NCBI RefSeq assembly: GCF_000787395.1
Contig: NZ_JRAA01000002.1
Location: forward strand, 310,001 to 374,000
Source: Solemya velum gill symbiont
GTDB lineage: Bacteria > Pseudomonadota > Gammaproteobacteria > Chromatiales > Chromatiaceae
Reading direction: 5' to 3'
Length of the DNA stretch: 64,000 bases
A program made the position numbers and the translations under genes. A model generated the notes under the pieces. That model was given only the letters and a program-made list of their open reading frames with translations. It had not been told where the DNA came from and ran no database searches. Below, in pieces: positions 1 to 9,030 of this stretch. The number at the start of each line of letters is the position of its first letter. Position 1 is the first letter of the stretch.

Positions 1-1992
1 ATCAACCTCGAATGCTGCATCCTCTCCTTCATCACCCCAGCGCACATCGACAAGACGTGCACGATCATCCTCTTTCATGTGGCGCACAACTGAACAGTCG
101 CTACGGTGCACGGTAACCCCGCGTCCACGCGTGATGTACCCGATGATGGAATCCGAGGGTACCGGCTTGCAGCACTTGCCAAGATGCGTCATCAGGTCAT
201 CGATTCCATCGACGGTAATGTCTGCACTTGCACCGTGTGTTGATTTTCCACGTTGCTGACGTTTCTTAACTGTCTTTTTGGGTTTCTTCTCGCGTTCCTC
301 TCGATGGCGCCAGCCAGCGATCTGTACGGGTGAAACGTCACCGCGTCCAATCGCAGCATAGAGATCATCCACCCCTTTCAGGTTAAATTCAGGAGCAATT
401 TTTGCCAGCTCCGGACGTTCAAAACCGAGTCGCGTCAACTCTCGTTCAAGGCTCGCCTTACCCATCTCGACATGGCTGTCGAAATCCTGGTGCCGGTACC
501 AGCTCTTGACGCGATTGCGCGCACGAGAGGTTTTGATATAGCCAAGGTGAGGACTCATCCAGTCACGTGACGGTCGCTCCTCCTTGTGAGTCAGAATATC
601 GACAGTCTGGCCACTTTCAAGTGGCGTATTGAGAGGCACGATATGACCATCGATGCGTGCGCCACGGCAGCGATGGCCGACACTGGAGTGAATTGCGTAG
701 GCAAAATCTACTGGAGTTGAGCCATTTGGCAACTCGATCACTTTGCCTTGCGGTGTCAGCACATAGACCTGGGTCTGTTCATAATCCTGGTGCACATCGC
801 TGGCCAGAAGACTGCTCTCTTGTTCACTTTCGGGTTCGCGCTGCTCAAGCCACTGCCGCATCCAGCTGATGCGACGCTCGAGATCATCGCTGCTGCCTTT
901 CTGTTCCTTGTAACGCCAGTGCGCGGCAACACCATGCTCGGCATGGGAGTGCATCTCATGCGTACGGATCTGGATCTCGAGTGGCTTCTCATCCGGGCCA
1001 ACGACAACCGTGTGAATCGACTGGTAGAGGTTGGCCTTGGGGGTCGCGATATAGTCGTCAAACTCCCGCGGAATATGTTTCCAGATGCTGTGCACAATAC
1101 CGAGTGCCGCATAACAGTCTGCAACGCTATCGACCAGTACTCGCACGGCTCGAACGTCGAAAATATGCTCGAAGCCCGACTGCTTGCGGTACATTTTCTT
1201 CCAGATACTGTAAAGATGCTTGGGACGCCCGCTGATGTCGGCACGAATGTCATTCTCGCTGAAAGCATCCTCCAGCATCGCGACTGCATGCTTGATGTAG
1301 GCGATGCGCTCATCGCGCCGCTCCTCAAGCTGCTTGGCAATCGAGCGGTATTGCTCAGGTTCAAGATATCTCAGCGACAGGTCCTCAAGCTCCCACTTGA
1401 GTTGCCACACGCCAAGGCGATTCGCCAGCGGCGCAAAGATATCCCGTGTATTACGGCTGAACTGGGACTGATAATTTTCATCGAGATGGGAGAGCCTGCG
1501 CATCAGGTGAACACGCTCGGCAAGCAAGATCAGAACCGCACGTACATCAGATGAGATACCCAGCAGCATACGACGCAGGTTCTCACTGTGCTCCTCGCCC
1601 TTCTCTTCACGGCCAGTGAGCACACCGGGAGAGAGCTGCTGGATCAGCAGAAGATCCTTGACCAGGCCTGCTACCATGGCACCAAAAATCGCTTCAATCT
1701 CTTCCTGTGTTTTCAGATCATTGCCGACAATACGATAGAGCAGCGCTGCGCTCACTGTCTCGTCATCCATCTCCAGCTGAACCAGAAGGTCAGCCACTTG
1801 CATGGCATAGAGTGAGAGCTGTTCACCGGTTCTGTCCTGGAGCTCTGCGAGCAGTTCGAAGCACAGCTCTACCGCATGAAGAAGCCCCTTGCGGGCTTTC
1901 TCATCTGTTGCCTTCGGCAAGCTGTCGCACCAGGCTTTTACTGCGGCCTGGTCCAGACGGTCATTCGGAAAACGTTTCGCCCTGCTGACCAT
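1..1992 (-). CDS. relA: RelA-type (p)ppGpp synthetase, C-terminus beyond window
   Basis: GTP/GDP pyrophosphokinase that makes the stringent-response alarmone on starved ribosomes. The visible 664 residues hold a degenerate HD hydrolase domain (about 20-190), the synthetase domain (about 230-350), a TGS domain (about 400-460) and the start of the regulatory C-terminus; the ACT/RRM end lies outside the window. The HD pair of the hydrolase is replaced (LLYRIVGND where HDxxED is expected), and the synthetase carries the EFDD (ExDD) motif near residue 310 followed by YQSIHT. Both features are typical of monofunctional RelA rather than SpoT. The ATG lies just downstream of the DUF1015 stop codon in the same frame (TGA GTC ATG), so the two genes are probably cotranscribed and translationally coupled. 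Confidence 0.95.
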   Translation of the reverse strand, partial: MVSRAKRFPNDRLDQAAVKAWCDSLPKATDEKARKGLLHAVELCFELLAELQDRTGEQLSLYAMQVADLLVQLEMDDETVSAALLYRIVGNDLKTQEEIEAIFGAMVAGLVKDLLLIQQLSPGVLTGREEKGEEHSENLRRMLLGISSDVRAVLILLAERVHLMRRLSHLDENYQSQFSRNTRDIFAPLANRLGVWQLKWELEDLSLRYLEPEQYRSIAKQLEERRDERIAYIKHAVAMLEDAFSENDIRADISGRPKHLYSIWKKMYRKQSGFEHIFDVRAVRVLVDSVADCYAALGIVHSIWKHIPREFDDYIATPKANLYQSIHTVVVGPDEKPLEIQIRTHEMHSHAEHGVAAHWRYKEQKGSSDDLERRISWMRQWLEQREPESEQESSLLASDVHQDYEQTQVYVLTPQGKVIELPNGSTPVDFAYAIHSSVGHRCRGARIDGHIVPLNTPLESGQTVDILTHKEERPSRDWMSPHLGYIKTSRARNRVKSWYRHQDFDSHVEMGKASLERELTRLGFERPELAKIAPEFNLKGVDDLYAAIGRGDVSPVQIAGWRHREEREKKPKKTVKKRQQRGKSTHGASADITVDGIDDLMTHLGKCCKPVPSDSIIGYITRGRGVTVHRSDCSVVRHMKEDDRARLVDVRWGDEGEDAAFEVD

Positions 1993-1995
1993 GAC

Positions 1996-3234
1996 TCAGT
2001 CGAGAACATGGCTGATCAAACCGTCAGCCAGTTTGGGCTCAAACCAGGTTGTTTTAGGCGGCATGATCTCGTCGGCGTCTGCAACTGCCATGAGCGCCTC
2101 CATGGTGGTCGCATAGAGAGAGAATGCAACCGCCATTTCTCCCGAATCAACGCGCGCTTCAAGACCTTCCATGCCGCGAATACCACCAACAAAATCGATG
2201 CGATTGTCACGGCGCTGATCAGTGATCCCGAGAATAGGATCGATCAGGTTGTCTCCCAGCAGGCTCACCTCGAGCCTGGCAACAGGATCCTGTGGGATTT
2301 TTTCAGGCGGCAGTGCGAGGTGATACCAGTTACCTGCAAGATACATACCGAACTCTGCCGGGCTGTGCGGCTTGACCGAATCGGCAGACTCATTAACGAC
2401 GAAATTCTGTGCGACGGCATCGAGGAAGGCGCTTTCATCAAGCCCATTGAGGTCACGGATGACCCGGTTGTAATCGAGAATCTGCACCTGGTCGTGAGGA
2501 AACAGTACCGAAAGGAAATAGTCATGGCTTGCTTCCGTGCCGGCAGCACCCTGTTCACGGCGGCTGTGTGCAACACGACTTGCCGCTGCGGAACGGTGAT
2601 GCCCGTCGGCAACATAGACAGCATCCATTGCATCAAATGCACCGGTCAGTTTCTCAATCGCTGCAGTATCGCTAATTACCCACAAACTGTGCTGCACGCC
2701 ATCGGCCGCAGTCACATCAACATCCGGAGTCGTCTTACTGGTCTCCAGCAAAATGGTATCGACAACCGTGTCAGCACGATAAGAGAGAAACACCGGACCG
2801 GTTTGTGCGTTCAAGGCTTCGATCTGGCGCACCCTGTCATCCTCTTTCTGCGGCCGGGTCAGCTCATGCTTCCTGACACGATTAATGTCATACGCATCTA
2901 CAGAGGCAACAGCAACCAGTCCTGTCTGTACATGCTCGCCCATCACCAGGCGATAGGCGTAGTAACAAGCTGTGTCGTCACGCTTGAGAATCGATTCTGC
3001 GATCATGTGATCGAGATTCTCGCGTGCCTTGCTATAGACTTCAGGTGCATAGGGATCAGTGCCCTGCGGCAGGTCGATCTCCGGACGTGAGATATGCAGA
3101 AAGCTCCATGGACGGCCCTCTGCCATGGCTCTCGCCTCGTCGGCATTCATCACATCATAGGGCGGCGCAACGACATCATCAGCACGTCCCTCAACGGGGC
3201 GCAAGGCACGAAATGGCAGTATCAGTGAAGGCAT
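1996..3234 (-). CDS. DUF1015 family protein
   Basis: Conserved protein of 412 residues, close to the usual length of the DUF1015 family. Recognisable parts are the N-terminal APPYDVM segment (about 23-29), which is near-invariant in the family, and the YVADGHHR motif (about 210-217), which looks like a ligand or metal site. No signal peptide or membrane segment is visible, so it is cytoplasmic. The biochemical activity of the family is not established to my knowledge. It lies directly upstream of relA, separated by three bases, which suggests cotranscription. Function unknown; family call is secure. Confidence 0.85.
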   Translation of the reverse strand: MPSLILPFRALRPVEGRADDVVAPPYDVMNADEARAMAEGRPWSFLHISRPEIDLPQGTDPYAPEVYSKARENLDHMIAESILKRDDTACYYAYRLVMGEHVQTGLVAVASVDAYDINRVRKHELTRPQKEDDRVRQIEALNAQTGPVFLSYRADTVVDTILLETSKTTPDVDVTAADGVQHSLWVISDTAAIEKLTGAFDAMDAVYVADGHHRSAAASRVAHSRREQGAAGTEASHDYFLSVLFPHDQVQILDYNRVIRDLNGLDESAFLDAVAQNFVVNESADSVKPHSPAEFGMYLAGNWYHLALPPEKIPQDPVARLEVSLLGDNLIDPILGITDQRRDNRIDFVGGIRGMEGLEARVDSGEMAVAFSLYATTMEALMAVADADEIMPPKTTWFEPKLADGLISHVLD

Positions 3235-3345
3235 TCAACAGGTCTCCGAAAAAAATAATCTCCCGATTGTTCCAGAAGTCGGGACATTTGCACAATTTGA
3301 ATCTGTTATGACGATATTCTCTCTGTAGCCTGAACCCGGCAGTAA

Positions 3346-3459
3346 TTTCGTCATCCCGGACACCATTTTCGCCATCCCGGGCGCCAATTTCGTCACCCCG
3401 GGCCTGATCCGGGGTCCATCAGGAACAGCATACACATGGATACCGGCTCAAGGCCGGTA
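3346..3459. repeat. Three 21-bp tandem units and a REP-like palindrome
   Basis: Three imperfect copies of a unit starting TTTCGTCATCCCGG begin at 3346, 3367 and 3388, exactly 21 bp apart. The third leads into a palindrome (CCCCGG, 7-nt spacer, CCGGGG), and TACCGGC/GCCGGTA form a second perfect 7-bp hairpin at 3441-3459. It resembles the dispersed intergenic repeats that contain 'GTCATCCCGGGC...GGATCCA' in many proteobacteria. A related fragment occurs near 36480-36510. It sits between the DUF1015 and DUF3108 genes and may act in transcript 3' ends; no function is shown. Confidence 0.6.
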
Positions 3460-3482
3460 AGACAATGTTGTGGAATCTACAC

Positions 3483-4319
3483 TCAGGAACTGGTCAGTTC
3501 AAACCGGATACGCCCTTGATCACTGGGCATTTCCAACTGCAACGGCAGACGATCGGCGCTTTTGCTGATCCACAGGTAGAGAGGAGGCTGTTTTTGATTT
3601 CTGCCGATATCCTTCTCATTAATAACCAGTTTCCAGCACGCCTGCTTTTTACCGTGAATCGTCAGCGAAACAGATTTCTCCAGATTAACCTTGTACCTAA
3701 GTTGATGGCTGCCATCGGTGCCCGCAAACTCCTGGCTGTAGCCGTCATCGAGTGCAACAGAACGCAAATGCTGGATCAGGGCCCAGCGATCCAGTGCGCC
3801 ATTTACCAAGGGTTTACTCTTCTGCTTCCTCACCATTGGTTCAATGTTGTCCGGTGCAGAAGGTTCAAGGTAGCGCCTGGCCTCACCTGGCAAGCTATCC
3901 CCCTTGCTGGCAAGTTCATACCTGTCGATTGTACGGCCATCTGCAGAACGCACCGAGAAACTGTGCTTGTAACCATAAGGCTGATACTTCTTGCCATTTT
4001 TATTTTGGCGTTTTTCAAAGGAGAGTGACTGTGGCGGATTTTCCAGATATGCACTGCGGAAGAGAAAACGTGTCGGCGCCAATGATTCCAGCAGGCTGTG
4101 ATTCTCCGATGACATGCGTACCTCGGTGAGGGTGCATTGCGTATCAGCACAGCGCTTCTTCCGATCAGTCGTGATGGTTGCGTCGGCAAGCGACATCCAG
4201 CCGTAGAGAGTCACTGCGCCCTTCAGCTTGACGATGTAGTCGAGACGCTCAGCCGCCTGGGCCTGTGCTGACAGGGATAGCGCAGCAATGGCAAGCAGGT
4301 GTAAAATTGACTTTCGCAT
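3483..4319 (-). CDS. DUF3108 periplasmic protein
   Basis: Exported protein of 278 residues from the ATG at 4319, chosen because it begins directly with a signal peptide (MRKS, hydrophobic core, cleavage near AQA/AE). An upstream ATG at 4340 would add seven residues with no benefit. The mature part is basic and predicted beta-rich, with the alternating pattern and C-terminal PLQLEM segment of DUF3108 proteins, which are thought to fold as periplasmic beta-structures. No catalytic motif is visible. The gene is divergent from the 2OG-oxygenase-like gene. Function unknown; the family call rests on overall pattern. Confidence 0.65.
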   Translation of the reverse strand: MRKSILHLLAIAALSLSAQAQAAERLDYIVKLKGAVTLYGWMSLADATITTDRKKRCADTQCTLTEVRMSSENHSLLESLAPTRFLFRSAYLENPPQSLSFEKRQNKNGKKYQPYGYKHSFSVRSADGRTIDRYELASKGDSLPGEARRYLEPSAPDNIEPMVRKQKSKPLVNGALDRWALIQHLRSVALDDGYSQEFAGTDGSHQLRYKVNLEKSVSLTIHGKKQACWKLVINEKDIGRNQKQPPLYLWISKSADRLPLQLEMPSDQGRIRFELTSS

Positions 4320-4367
4320 ATTGATTATTTGTTTTACCAACTTACTTCCAAGACATTTTCTGCTGCT

Positions 4368-4883
4368 ATGAGTTCACCTGATAATACCGGTGTCAGCTGT
4401 CACCATATCAATAACTTGCAACTGCTTGATGCTGTTCGGCAACGCTTTGAGCAGCTGCTTGATGATGAGTCAACCAACAAGACCCACCACTTTGACGGTC
4501 GTTTCGAAAATATCTACCCGGACAAATCCAGGTTTCCCGAGATGGATCAGCTCTCTGTTTTCCTGCTCGATCTTGCCAGGCAACGGCTCGGCACAGAAGC
4601 AGAATTACAACTTGGTTACTGGTTCAACCTGATGGGACCCGGGCATACCACCAGCCTGCATACACACGAAGAGAACGATGAACTTCTTTCAGGCGTCTGC
4701 TACCTGCAAGTGCCTGATGAGTCGGGTGATATTGTCTTCCCTGCTGGTGATAACACACACAGGCTGACGCCGCAAACCGGAGATGTCTACCTCTTTTCGC
4801 CAAGCCTCCCCCACCTGGTCGAGAAGAACTGCAGCAGCGAAAACCGGCTATCGGTCGCCTTTAATATCGGCCCTCGTCGCTGA
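4368..4883 (+). CDS. Putative 2OG-Fe(II) oxygenase
   Basis: About 171 residues. The C-terminal half carries the double-stranded beta-helix signature of the TIGR02466-type putative 2-oxoglutarate/Fe(II) oxygenases: an HTHEEN segment (metal ligands H and E in the HxD/E position) followed by GVCYLQVP, then SPSLPHLVEKN with the distal histidine and NRLSVAFNI with the likely 2OG-binding arginine. The substrate is unknown; relatives often act on proteins or small metabolites. The ATG at 4368 avoids overlap with the divergent DUF3108 gene; an in-frame ATG at 4329 would add 13 residues. Its 3' end overlaps the convergent membrane-protein gene by about 23 bp. Confidence 0.75.
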   Translation: MSSPDNTGVSCHHINNLQLLDAVRQRFEQLLDDESTNKTHHFDGRFENIYPDKSRFPEMDQLSVFLLDLARQRLGTEAELQLGYWFNLMGPGHTTSLHTHEENDELLSGVCYLQVPDESGDIVFPAGDNTHRLTPQTGDVYLFSPSLPHLVEKNCSSENRLSVAFNIGPRR

Positions 4884-5226
4884 CCTCGAGGCGCTCGGTC
4901 TCGGCGAGTACGACACGCACACCTTTGACGGTCCGGAAGGATCGATCATCGATATCGTTACGATGAGCCTGGTAAAGAACGCTGTCACCGGTCTGTGAAT
5001 TCACCACGCGCACTTCGACAATTTCTGTGGCATCACGCCAGCTGGTCAGCATCCATAATGCAGCACCTGCGATCATCACACCAAGGGCAACCACCGCTGC
5101 AATCTTCAATGCACGTTTGTTGTCATTTGTTTCAATGGTCTGCGGACCACTCCGGGGCGCTTTGCGACGAAACATCAGCATTACGACAATGATGACCGCG
5201 ATGGTCAGGAGAATTTTTGTAATCAT
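4861..5226 (-). CDS. Small membrane protein, function unknown
   Basis: About 121 residues from the ATG at 5226, which begins directly with a hydrophobic helix (MITKILL, residues 1-18). A basic linker (FRRKAPRSG) follows, then a second transmembrane helix (about 38-60), and a soluble C-terminal domain with WRDATEIVEVRVVNSQTGD. Topology suggests an inner-membrane hairpin with an exposed C-terminal domain of about 60 residues. No family recognised. It is convergent with, and overlaps, the oxygenase-like gene, and is divergent from the small gene at 5308. Confidence 0.7.
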   Translation of the reverse strand: MITKILLTIAVIIVVMLMFRRKAPRSGPQTIETNDNKRALKIAAVVALGVMIAGAALWMLTSWRDATEIVEVRVVNSQTGDSVLYQAHRNDIDDRSFRTVKGVRVVLAETERLEVSDEGRY

Positions 5227-5307
5227 GCGCACAGTATACAAGCTGGGTAGTACAAGTGAAGCGCTATTCGGGTTACACTTCGACAAATTTTTACAGAGAC
5301 AGATCCA

Positions 5308-5592
5308 ATGGCAGAAACACCTGACGAACTAACAGTAAACTGGAGCGAGGATGGCATTGACGTCGTTAAGGAACTCGACAAGCAAATCCTGACAAAAGGC
5401 GCGTGGACGACCATCATCTACCGTTTCCAGGAGTGGAATCGCAGCAAGGAAGAGTACGGTGCTGACAAGTACACCATCCGCCGCTACCAGAAGCGCAATG
5501 GCCAGTACCAGCAAAAGTCCAAGTTCAACATCTCCAGCAAGGAGCAAGCGCAGAAGATTATTGATGCGTTGAGTGAGTGGACTAAGGACTAA
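5308..5592 (+). CDS. Conserved small protein, possible PC4/YdbC-like fold
   Basis: A 94-residue soluble charged protein. It contains a beta-rich central part (WTTIIYRFQEWN, KYTIRRYQKRNGQY) and a C-terminal helix with the pattern FNISSKEQAQKIIDAL. This arrangement recalls the small single-stranded-DNA-binding PC4/YdbC-like proteins, but similarity is weak and the call is an inference. No cysteines, signal peptide or membrane segment. It stands alone between divergent and convergent neighbours. A REP-like element follows its stop. Confidence 0.7.
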   Translation: MAETPDELTVNWSEDGIDVVKELDKQILTKGAWTTIIYRFQEWNRSKEEYGADKYTIRRYQKRNGQYQQKSKFNISSKEQAQKIIDALSEWTKD

Positions 5593-5619
5593 GAGCGGCG
5601 TCTCGTGACCGCCATGGAT

Positions 5620-5692
5620 GGCGAAAGTGCCGGTTTTGCAGGAGCTAAAACCGGTCCGCGATGATCGGCCCGAGGCGAGCCTCCTACAGCGT
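5620..5692. repeat. REP-like intergenic element
   Basis: The stretch contains AAAACCGG-type and GGCCCGAGGCGAGCC palindromic segments and ends in CTCCTACAGCG. Read on the minus strand it starts GTAGGAGGCTCGCCTCGGGC, a form common as a dispersed repeat between genes of gammaproteobacteria. A shorter related palindrome is at 56070-56092. It lies between convergent genes (5308-5592 and sbcB), where such hairpins often protect transcript ends. Confidence 0.6.
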
Positions 5693-5699
5693 TAGCTAT

Positions 5700-7139
5700 T
5701 CAGGCGAACCCCAGTTCCTGCGGCCATGCCGCGAGATGTTTCATAAGGCCGACCGTGCGTTCATCCTGACGCTCTTCGAGCATCGCCTCGATACGCAGGT
5801 AAAACTCGTCGATGGTCAGTGTGCTGCCGTATGCGCCGTCAAACAGGCGTGCCCTGCAGAAATCTGCCCACTGTCGCTGCTCCTCTTCCGAGAGATATTC
5901 TGGCCAGTTGCGTGCACGGTAACGAAAATAGAGAGTCTGTAGACGCTCATCCTTGAATGCAGGACGTAAACCGGCAAGCTCGGTTGGCGAACTCTCCAGC
6001 ACCTGCTGGCACAATCGTGTATCGGCCTGGTTTAAAAAGCCATCATAGAGTGCAGAATCTGCATCTCCCTCACCAAAATCCCGCTTCTCGCCGTAGAGCT
6101 GTTCAAGACGCCCTGTCAGTGTGCTGTCGTCCAGAATCTGTTGGCGATGCTGCTCTATCTTGTCTAGATCTATTTCCCAGCGTTGAGTCGCTTCGGGTGT
6201 CAGTGTTCCCATTGGTGCCACTGCCGGTGACTTGTTGATATGCACTCCCTTGAGAGCGACACGTTCTACACCATCCGGCATCTCTGCTTTCGGTGTAAAC
6301 AGGTTCTCCTGTAACTCCTCAACACTTGATTCGAGCAGTTGAGCAGGATCCTGGCGCAAATCGAAAACGATTACCTCGTTGGAGTTGACCGGGTGTGTCA
6401 GTAGCGGCATAACCACACCGATGCAGCCACGCTCGGCAGGATACATACCTGAGACATGCAGGAAGGGTGCGCCCGTCGCCACGTCGATCAGCTTGGATAC
6501 GGCTGCTTTTTTACGCAGACCGAAGTAGTAGTCGAACAGTCGTGGCTGATGTTGGCGAATCAGTCTTGCCATGCCGATGGTGGCATAGACATCGACCATC
6601 GCATCATGCGCACCCTCGTGATCAATACCGTTCGCCGCAGTCAGGTGTTCAAGACGAAAACTGGCGTTGCCGTCTTCGCGTTGCGGCCACTCGATACCTT
6701 CCGGTCGAAGTGCAAAGGTCATACGCACCAGGTCAAGAATATCCCAGCGAGAGTTTCCGTTCTGCCATTCGCGTGCATAGGGCTCGTAATAGTTACGATA
6801 GAGACCGAAACGGGTCACTTCGTCATCGAAACGGATACTGTTGTAGCCAACCCCACAGGTACCCGGCAGTGACAGCTCTGCATGAATTGCACGAAAAAAC
6901 TCTGCCTCGTTAAGACCTTCTCGAAACGCCTTCTGCGGAGTGATCCCGGTAACCAAAACGGCCTCCGGATGTGGCAGGAAGTCAGCTGTTGGCCTGCAGT
7001 AGTGCATCACCGGCTTGCCAACAATCTCCAGTTCCAGGTTTGTACGCACGCCGGCGAACTGGGAAGCACGATCACGTCTTGGGTCAACACCCCATGTTTC
7101 GTAGTCGTGCCAGAATAGGGTTACATCAGACAAGCTCAA
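5700..7139 (-). CDS. sbcB: Exodeoxyribonuclease I
   Basis: Single-strand-specific 3'-5' exonuclease of 479 residues, the usual family length. The N-terminal DEDDh domain is intact: WHDYETWG (D and E, about residues 10-14), SIRFDDEVTRFG (about 102-113), and HDAMVDVYATIGMARL with the catalytic H and D (about 177-192). The SH3-like and helical C-terminal domains follow. It acts in mismatch repair and suppresses RecF-pathway recombination in recBC mutants of E. coli. It is monocistronic here, with a short gap to the upstream secreted-protein gene. Confidence 0.95.
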   Translation of the reverse strand: MSLSDVTLFWHDYETWGVDPRRDRASQFAGVRTNLELEIVGKPVMHYCRPTADFLPHPEAVLVTGITPQKAFREGLNEAEFFRAIHAELSLPGTCGVGYNSIRFDDEVTRFGLYRNYYEPYAREWQNGNSRWDILDLVRMTFALRPEGIEWPQREDGNASFRLEHLTAANGIDHEGAHDAMVDVYATIGMARLIRQHQPRLFDYYFGLRKKAAVSKLIDVATGAPFLHVSGMYPAERGCIGVVMPLLTHPVNSNEVIVFDLRQDPAQLLESSVEELQENLFTPKAEMPDGVERVALKGVHINKSPAVAPMGTLTPEATQRWEIDLDKIEQHRQQILDDSTLTGRLEQLYGEKRDFGEGDADSALYDGFLNQADTRLCQQVLESSPTELAGLRPAFKDERLQTLYFRYRARNWPEYLSEEEQRQWADFCRARLFDGAYGSTLTIDEFYLRIEAMLEERQDERTVGLMKHLAAWPQELGFA

Positions 7140-7168
7140 CCTCCCTGTCCATCTTGATTAATAGCTTT

Positions 7169-8710
7169 CTACCTGACACCGACAACAGGCATCATATCGA
7201 TGTCACATTTTCCGCCAATACTGACTTTTTTCGTTTGCGCTTCCCCGGTACAGGATTCGCCTATGTCACGGACACGGCATTTGAATTCAACCAACTTGCC
7301 GCTATTCAGCCAGAAAGGTGTCTTCCGGTAGCGCTCGACATTATTAAAGCGGCACTTGCTCGATACCCCATAGGGTGTGCAACGTGTCGGTTTTTTCAGT
7401 GAGACTTTACGCCCGTCAATTACAAAACCCTTGTATGTATCGGAGATGGTCACCTTATCTGCGCCATCATCGAGCTTGTAGCGAAAGTCCCTGAAGCTGT
7501 AACCATCACCCTGCTCTTTATCGACCTTGATACGCTGGTTGACGAGAAGAATATAATCACCGTTCTTGCCCGCTGCTGCCGCGGTGATAAATTCAACTGC
7601 ATCATGATTCGGAAAACAGGCTCCCATGGCGGGTGGATGATAGTAGTGGCGCAGGCTTGTCAGGGCTGCCGAATCGGTATCGACAAAGCGTTCCTGCAGC
7701 GCATCTTCAGAATCAAACAGGATAGAACTTATATCGCCTACCGACTGTGAATACATCGCCTGTAACTTGGTAAATGGTGCCTCGTCTGCGAGATCGGTGC
7801 GCAGAAAGCAGGAGGTCAGCCCGGATGTCTGGGTCAGGTAGGCATCCCAAATGTTGTACTGGGAAACGGCCGATGCAGCACCCTGAAAATCCCCCTCGAA
7901 ACCACAGCCTTGCGCTGAACTGCACTGGCCAATCACACGATTACGAATCGACAGGGCGATAATATTCCGCTCACAGGCACCGTAGGCACTACAACCCCTG
8001 CCGATGTGCCCCTCGTAAATTGCAGTGCGCATGACATAGTCAAGGTGCTTGGCCTTGTTGAGTTTGTCATTCGACCACTTGCGCCTGTTCTTGTGAATGA
8101 ATTTCTCCCACGCATCAGCGAGCGCATCGCGTCGGCCAGTCAGATGTCGGTTGGCTTTTTCGCACTGGGAGGAGTTGTGGAATGTGCGAATAATTTCATC
8201 ATAGTCATTCTCTGCACGTGCCGGTGTGCCACCGTGACCCTTGGGCGCAAAAAATGGCTGTTTTGTACGATTCACCAGGCGTTTTGCATTCATCACGTAT
8301 TTCACTTTGCTGTCGCAGTGATGATTCTGCACCATCAAGCCTTCACGCGAGGCGATCTTATCCATTTTTCTCTTGGTAGAGGCAGCGGTAGCCTTGTTTG
8401 CATCAAACAGGACCTCAAAACCGACATACGGGGTGCCATCGCTGGCTGTCAGCGGTTTGCCGTTATGAATCACCAGGCATGGAACGACCCAGGAGCCCTG
8501 AGCAAGGCTGCCAGCAACCTTCTTTTTACCGCTGCGTGCGAATTGATCCTTCTTGTAGTAGGGGATTTTGGCATCCCCGGCAAACTGGTAGAGCGTCATG
8601 GCAGGTGCGGCAGGAACTTTGGCAAACGCCGGCTGAAGCAGCACTACAAGTACGGCAAATGCGAAAATTTGCATCAGCCACGCGTGCCTCTTTCTATTAT
8701 CCTTCGTCAA
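7169..8710 (-). CDS. Large secreted protein, unknown function, Cys-rich
   Basis: A secreted protein of about 513 residues that I do not recognise. A signal peptide is clear: basic n-region (KDNRKRHAW), hydrophobic core and cleavage near AFA/KV. The TTG at 8710 gives the best signal peptide and has AGGGG ten bases upstream; ATGs at 8782 and 8674 are alternatives, but the latter loses the basic n-region. The mature part has more than a dozen cysteines, several in a central block (GRGCSAYGACERN, GQCSSAQGCGFEGDF), which suggests disulfides in the periplasm. A GHIGRGC...ALSIRNRV region is helix-rich and could be an enzymatic core. No catalytic triad or known lytic motif was identified. Confidence 0.75.
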   Translation of the reverse strand: MTKDNRKRHAWLMQIFAFAVLVVLLQPAFAKVPAAPAMTLYQFAGDAKIPYYKKDQFARSGKKKVAGSLAQGSWVVPCLVIHNGKPLTASDGTPYVGFEVLFDANKATAASTKRKMDKIASREGLMVQNHHCDSKVKYVMNAKRLVNRTKQPFFAPKGHGGTPARAENDYDEIIRTFHNSSQCEKANRHLTGRRDALADAWEKFIHKNRRKWSNDKLNKAKHLDYVMRTAIYEGHIGRGCSAYGACERNIIALSIRNRVIGQCSSAQGCGFEGDFQGAASAVSQYNIWDAYLTQTSGLTSCFLRTDLADEAPFTKLQAMYSQSVGDISSILFDSEDALQERFVDTDSAALTSLRHYYHPPAMGACFPNHDAVEFITAAAAGKNGDYILLVNQRIKVDKEQGDGYSFRDFRYKLDDGADKVTISDTYKGFVIDGRKVSLKKPTRCTPYGVSSKCRFNNVERYRKTPFWLNSGKLVEFKCRVRDIGESCTGEAQTKKVSIGGKCDIDMMPVVGVR

Positions 8711-8799
8711 GGTAGCTGTTCCCCTGTTGTGAAAGTCGTTATTCGTCACAGTTTTTGTGTAAAATCTCAGGCTGAATTGCATGACACAAGAGGTTTCTC

Positions 8800-9012
8800 A
8801 TGCCCTATTTTGTTTACGAAATCGAAAAACCGCGTACTCTGACGCACCTCGAAACCTTTGCGAAGTATCGTGAAGCAAAGCAGCACGTGCGTCAACTTCG
8901 CGAGGAATCCGGTGATGTCGAAAGATACCGCATGATTTTCGCCAAAAATGAGATTGAAGCTGAAACGCTACTGACTGCACCGCGTGAAGAACGCGTCATC
9001 GGTGAAGACTAG
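8800..9012 (+). CDS. Small conserved hypothetical protein
   Basis: A 70-residue charged protein with SD-like AGAGG nine bases before the ATG. It starts with a beta strand (MPYFVYEIEK) and continues as a helical segment rich in Arg/Glu (YREAKQHVRQLREE), ending in RVIGED. The pattern suggests a small cytoplasmic alpha/beta protein. No family assigned. It lies 18 bp upstream of another small gene (9031) on the same strand and is divergent from the secreted-protein gene, so the two small genes probably form one transcript. Confidence 0.7.
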   Translation: MPYFVYEIEKPRTLTHLETFAKYREAKQHVRQLREESGDVERYRMIFAKNEIEAETLLTAPREERVIGED

Positions 9013-9030
9013 CCTGATCCCGGCAGTTGG

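Noticed and set aside
748-1554. Long plus-strand open frame over relA
   Set aside because: Shadow of relA; the minus frame has full RelA homology.
1876-3090. 404-residue plus-strand open frame
   Set aside because: Antisense to the DUF1015 gene, with no recognisable protein pattern.
8006-8842. 278-residue plus-strand open frame
   Set aside because: Antisense to the secreted-protein gene and lacks a start context.
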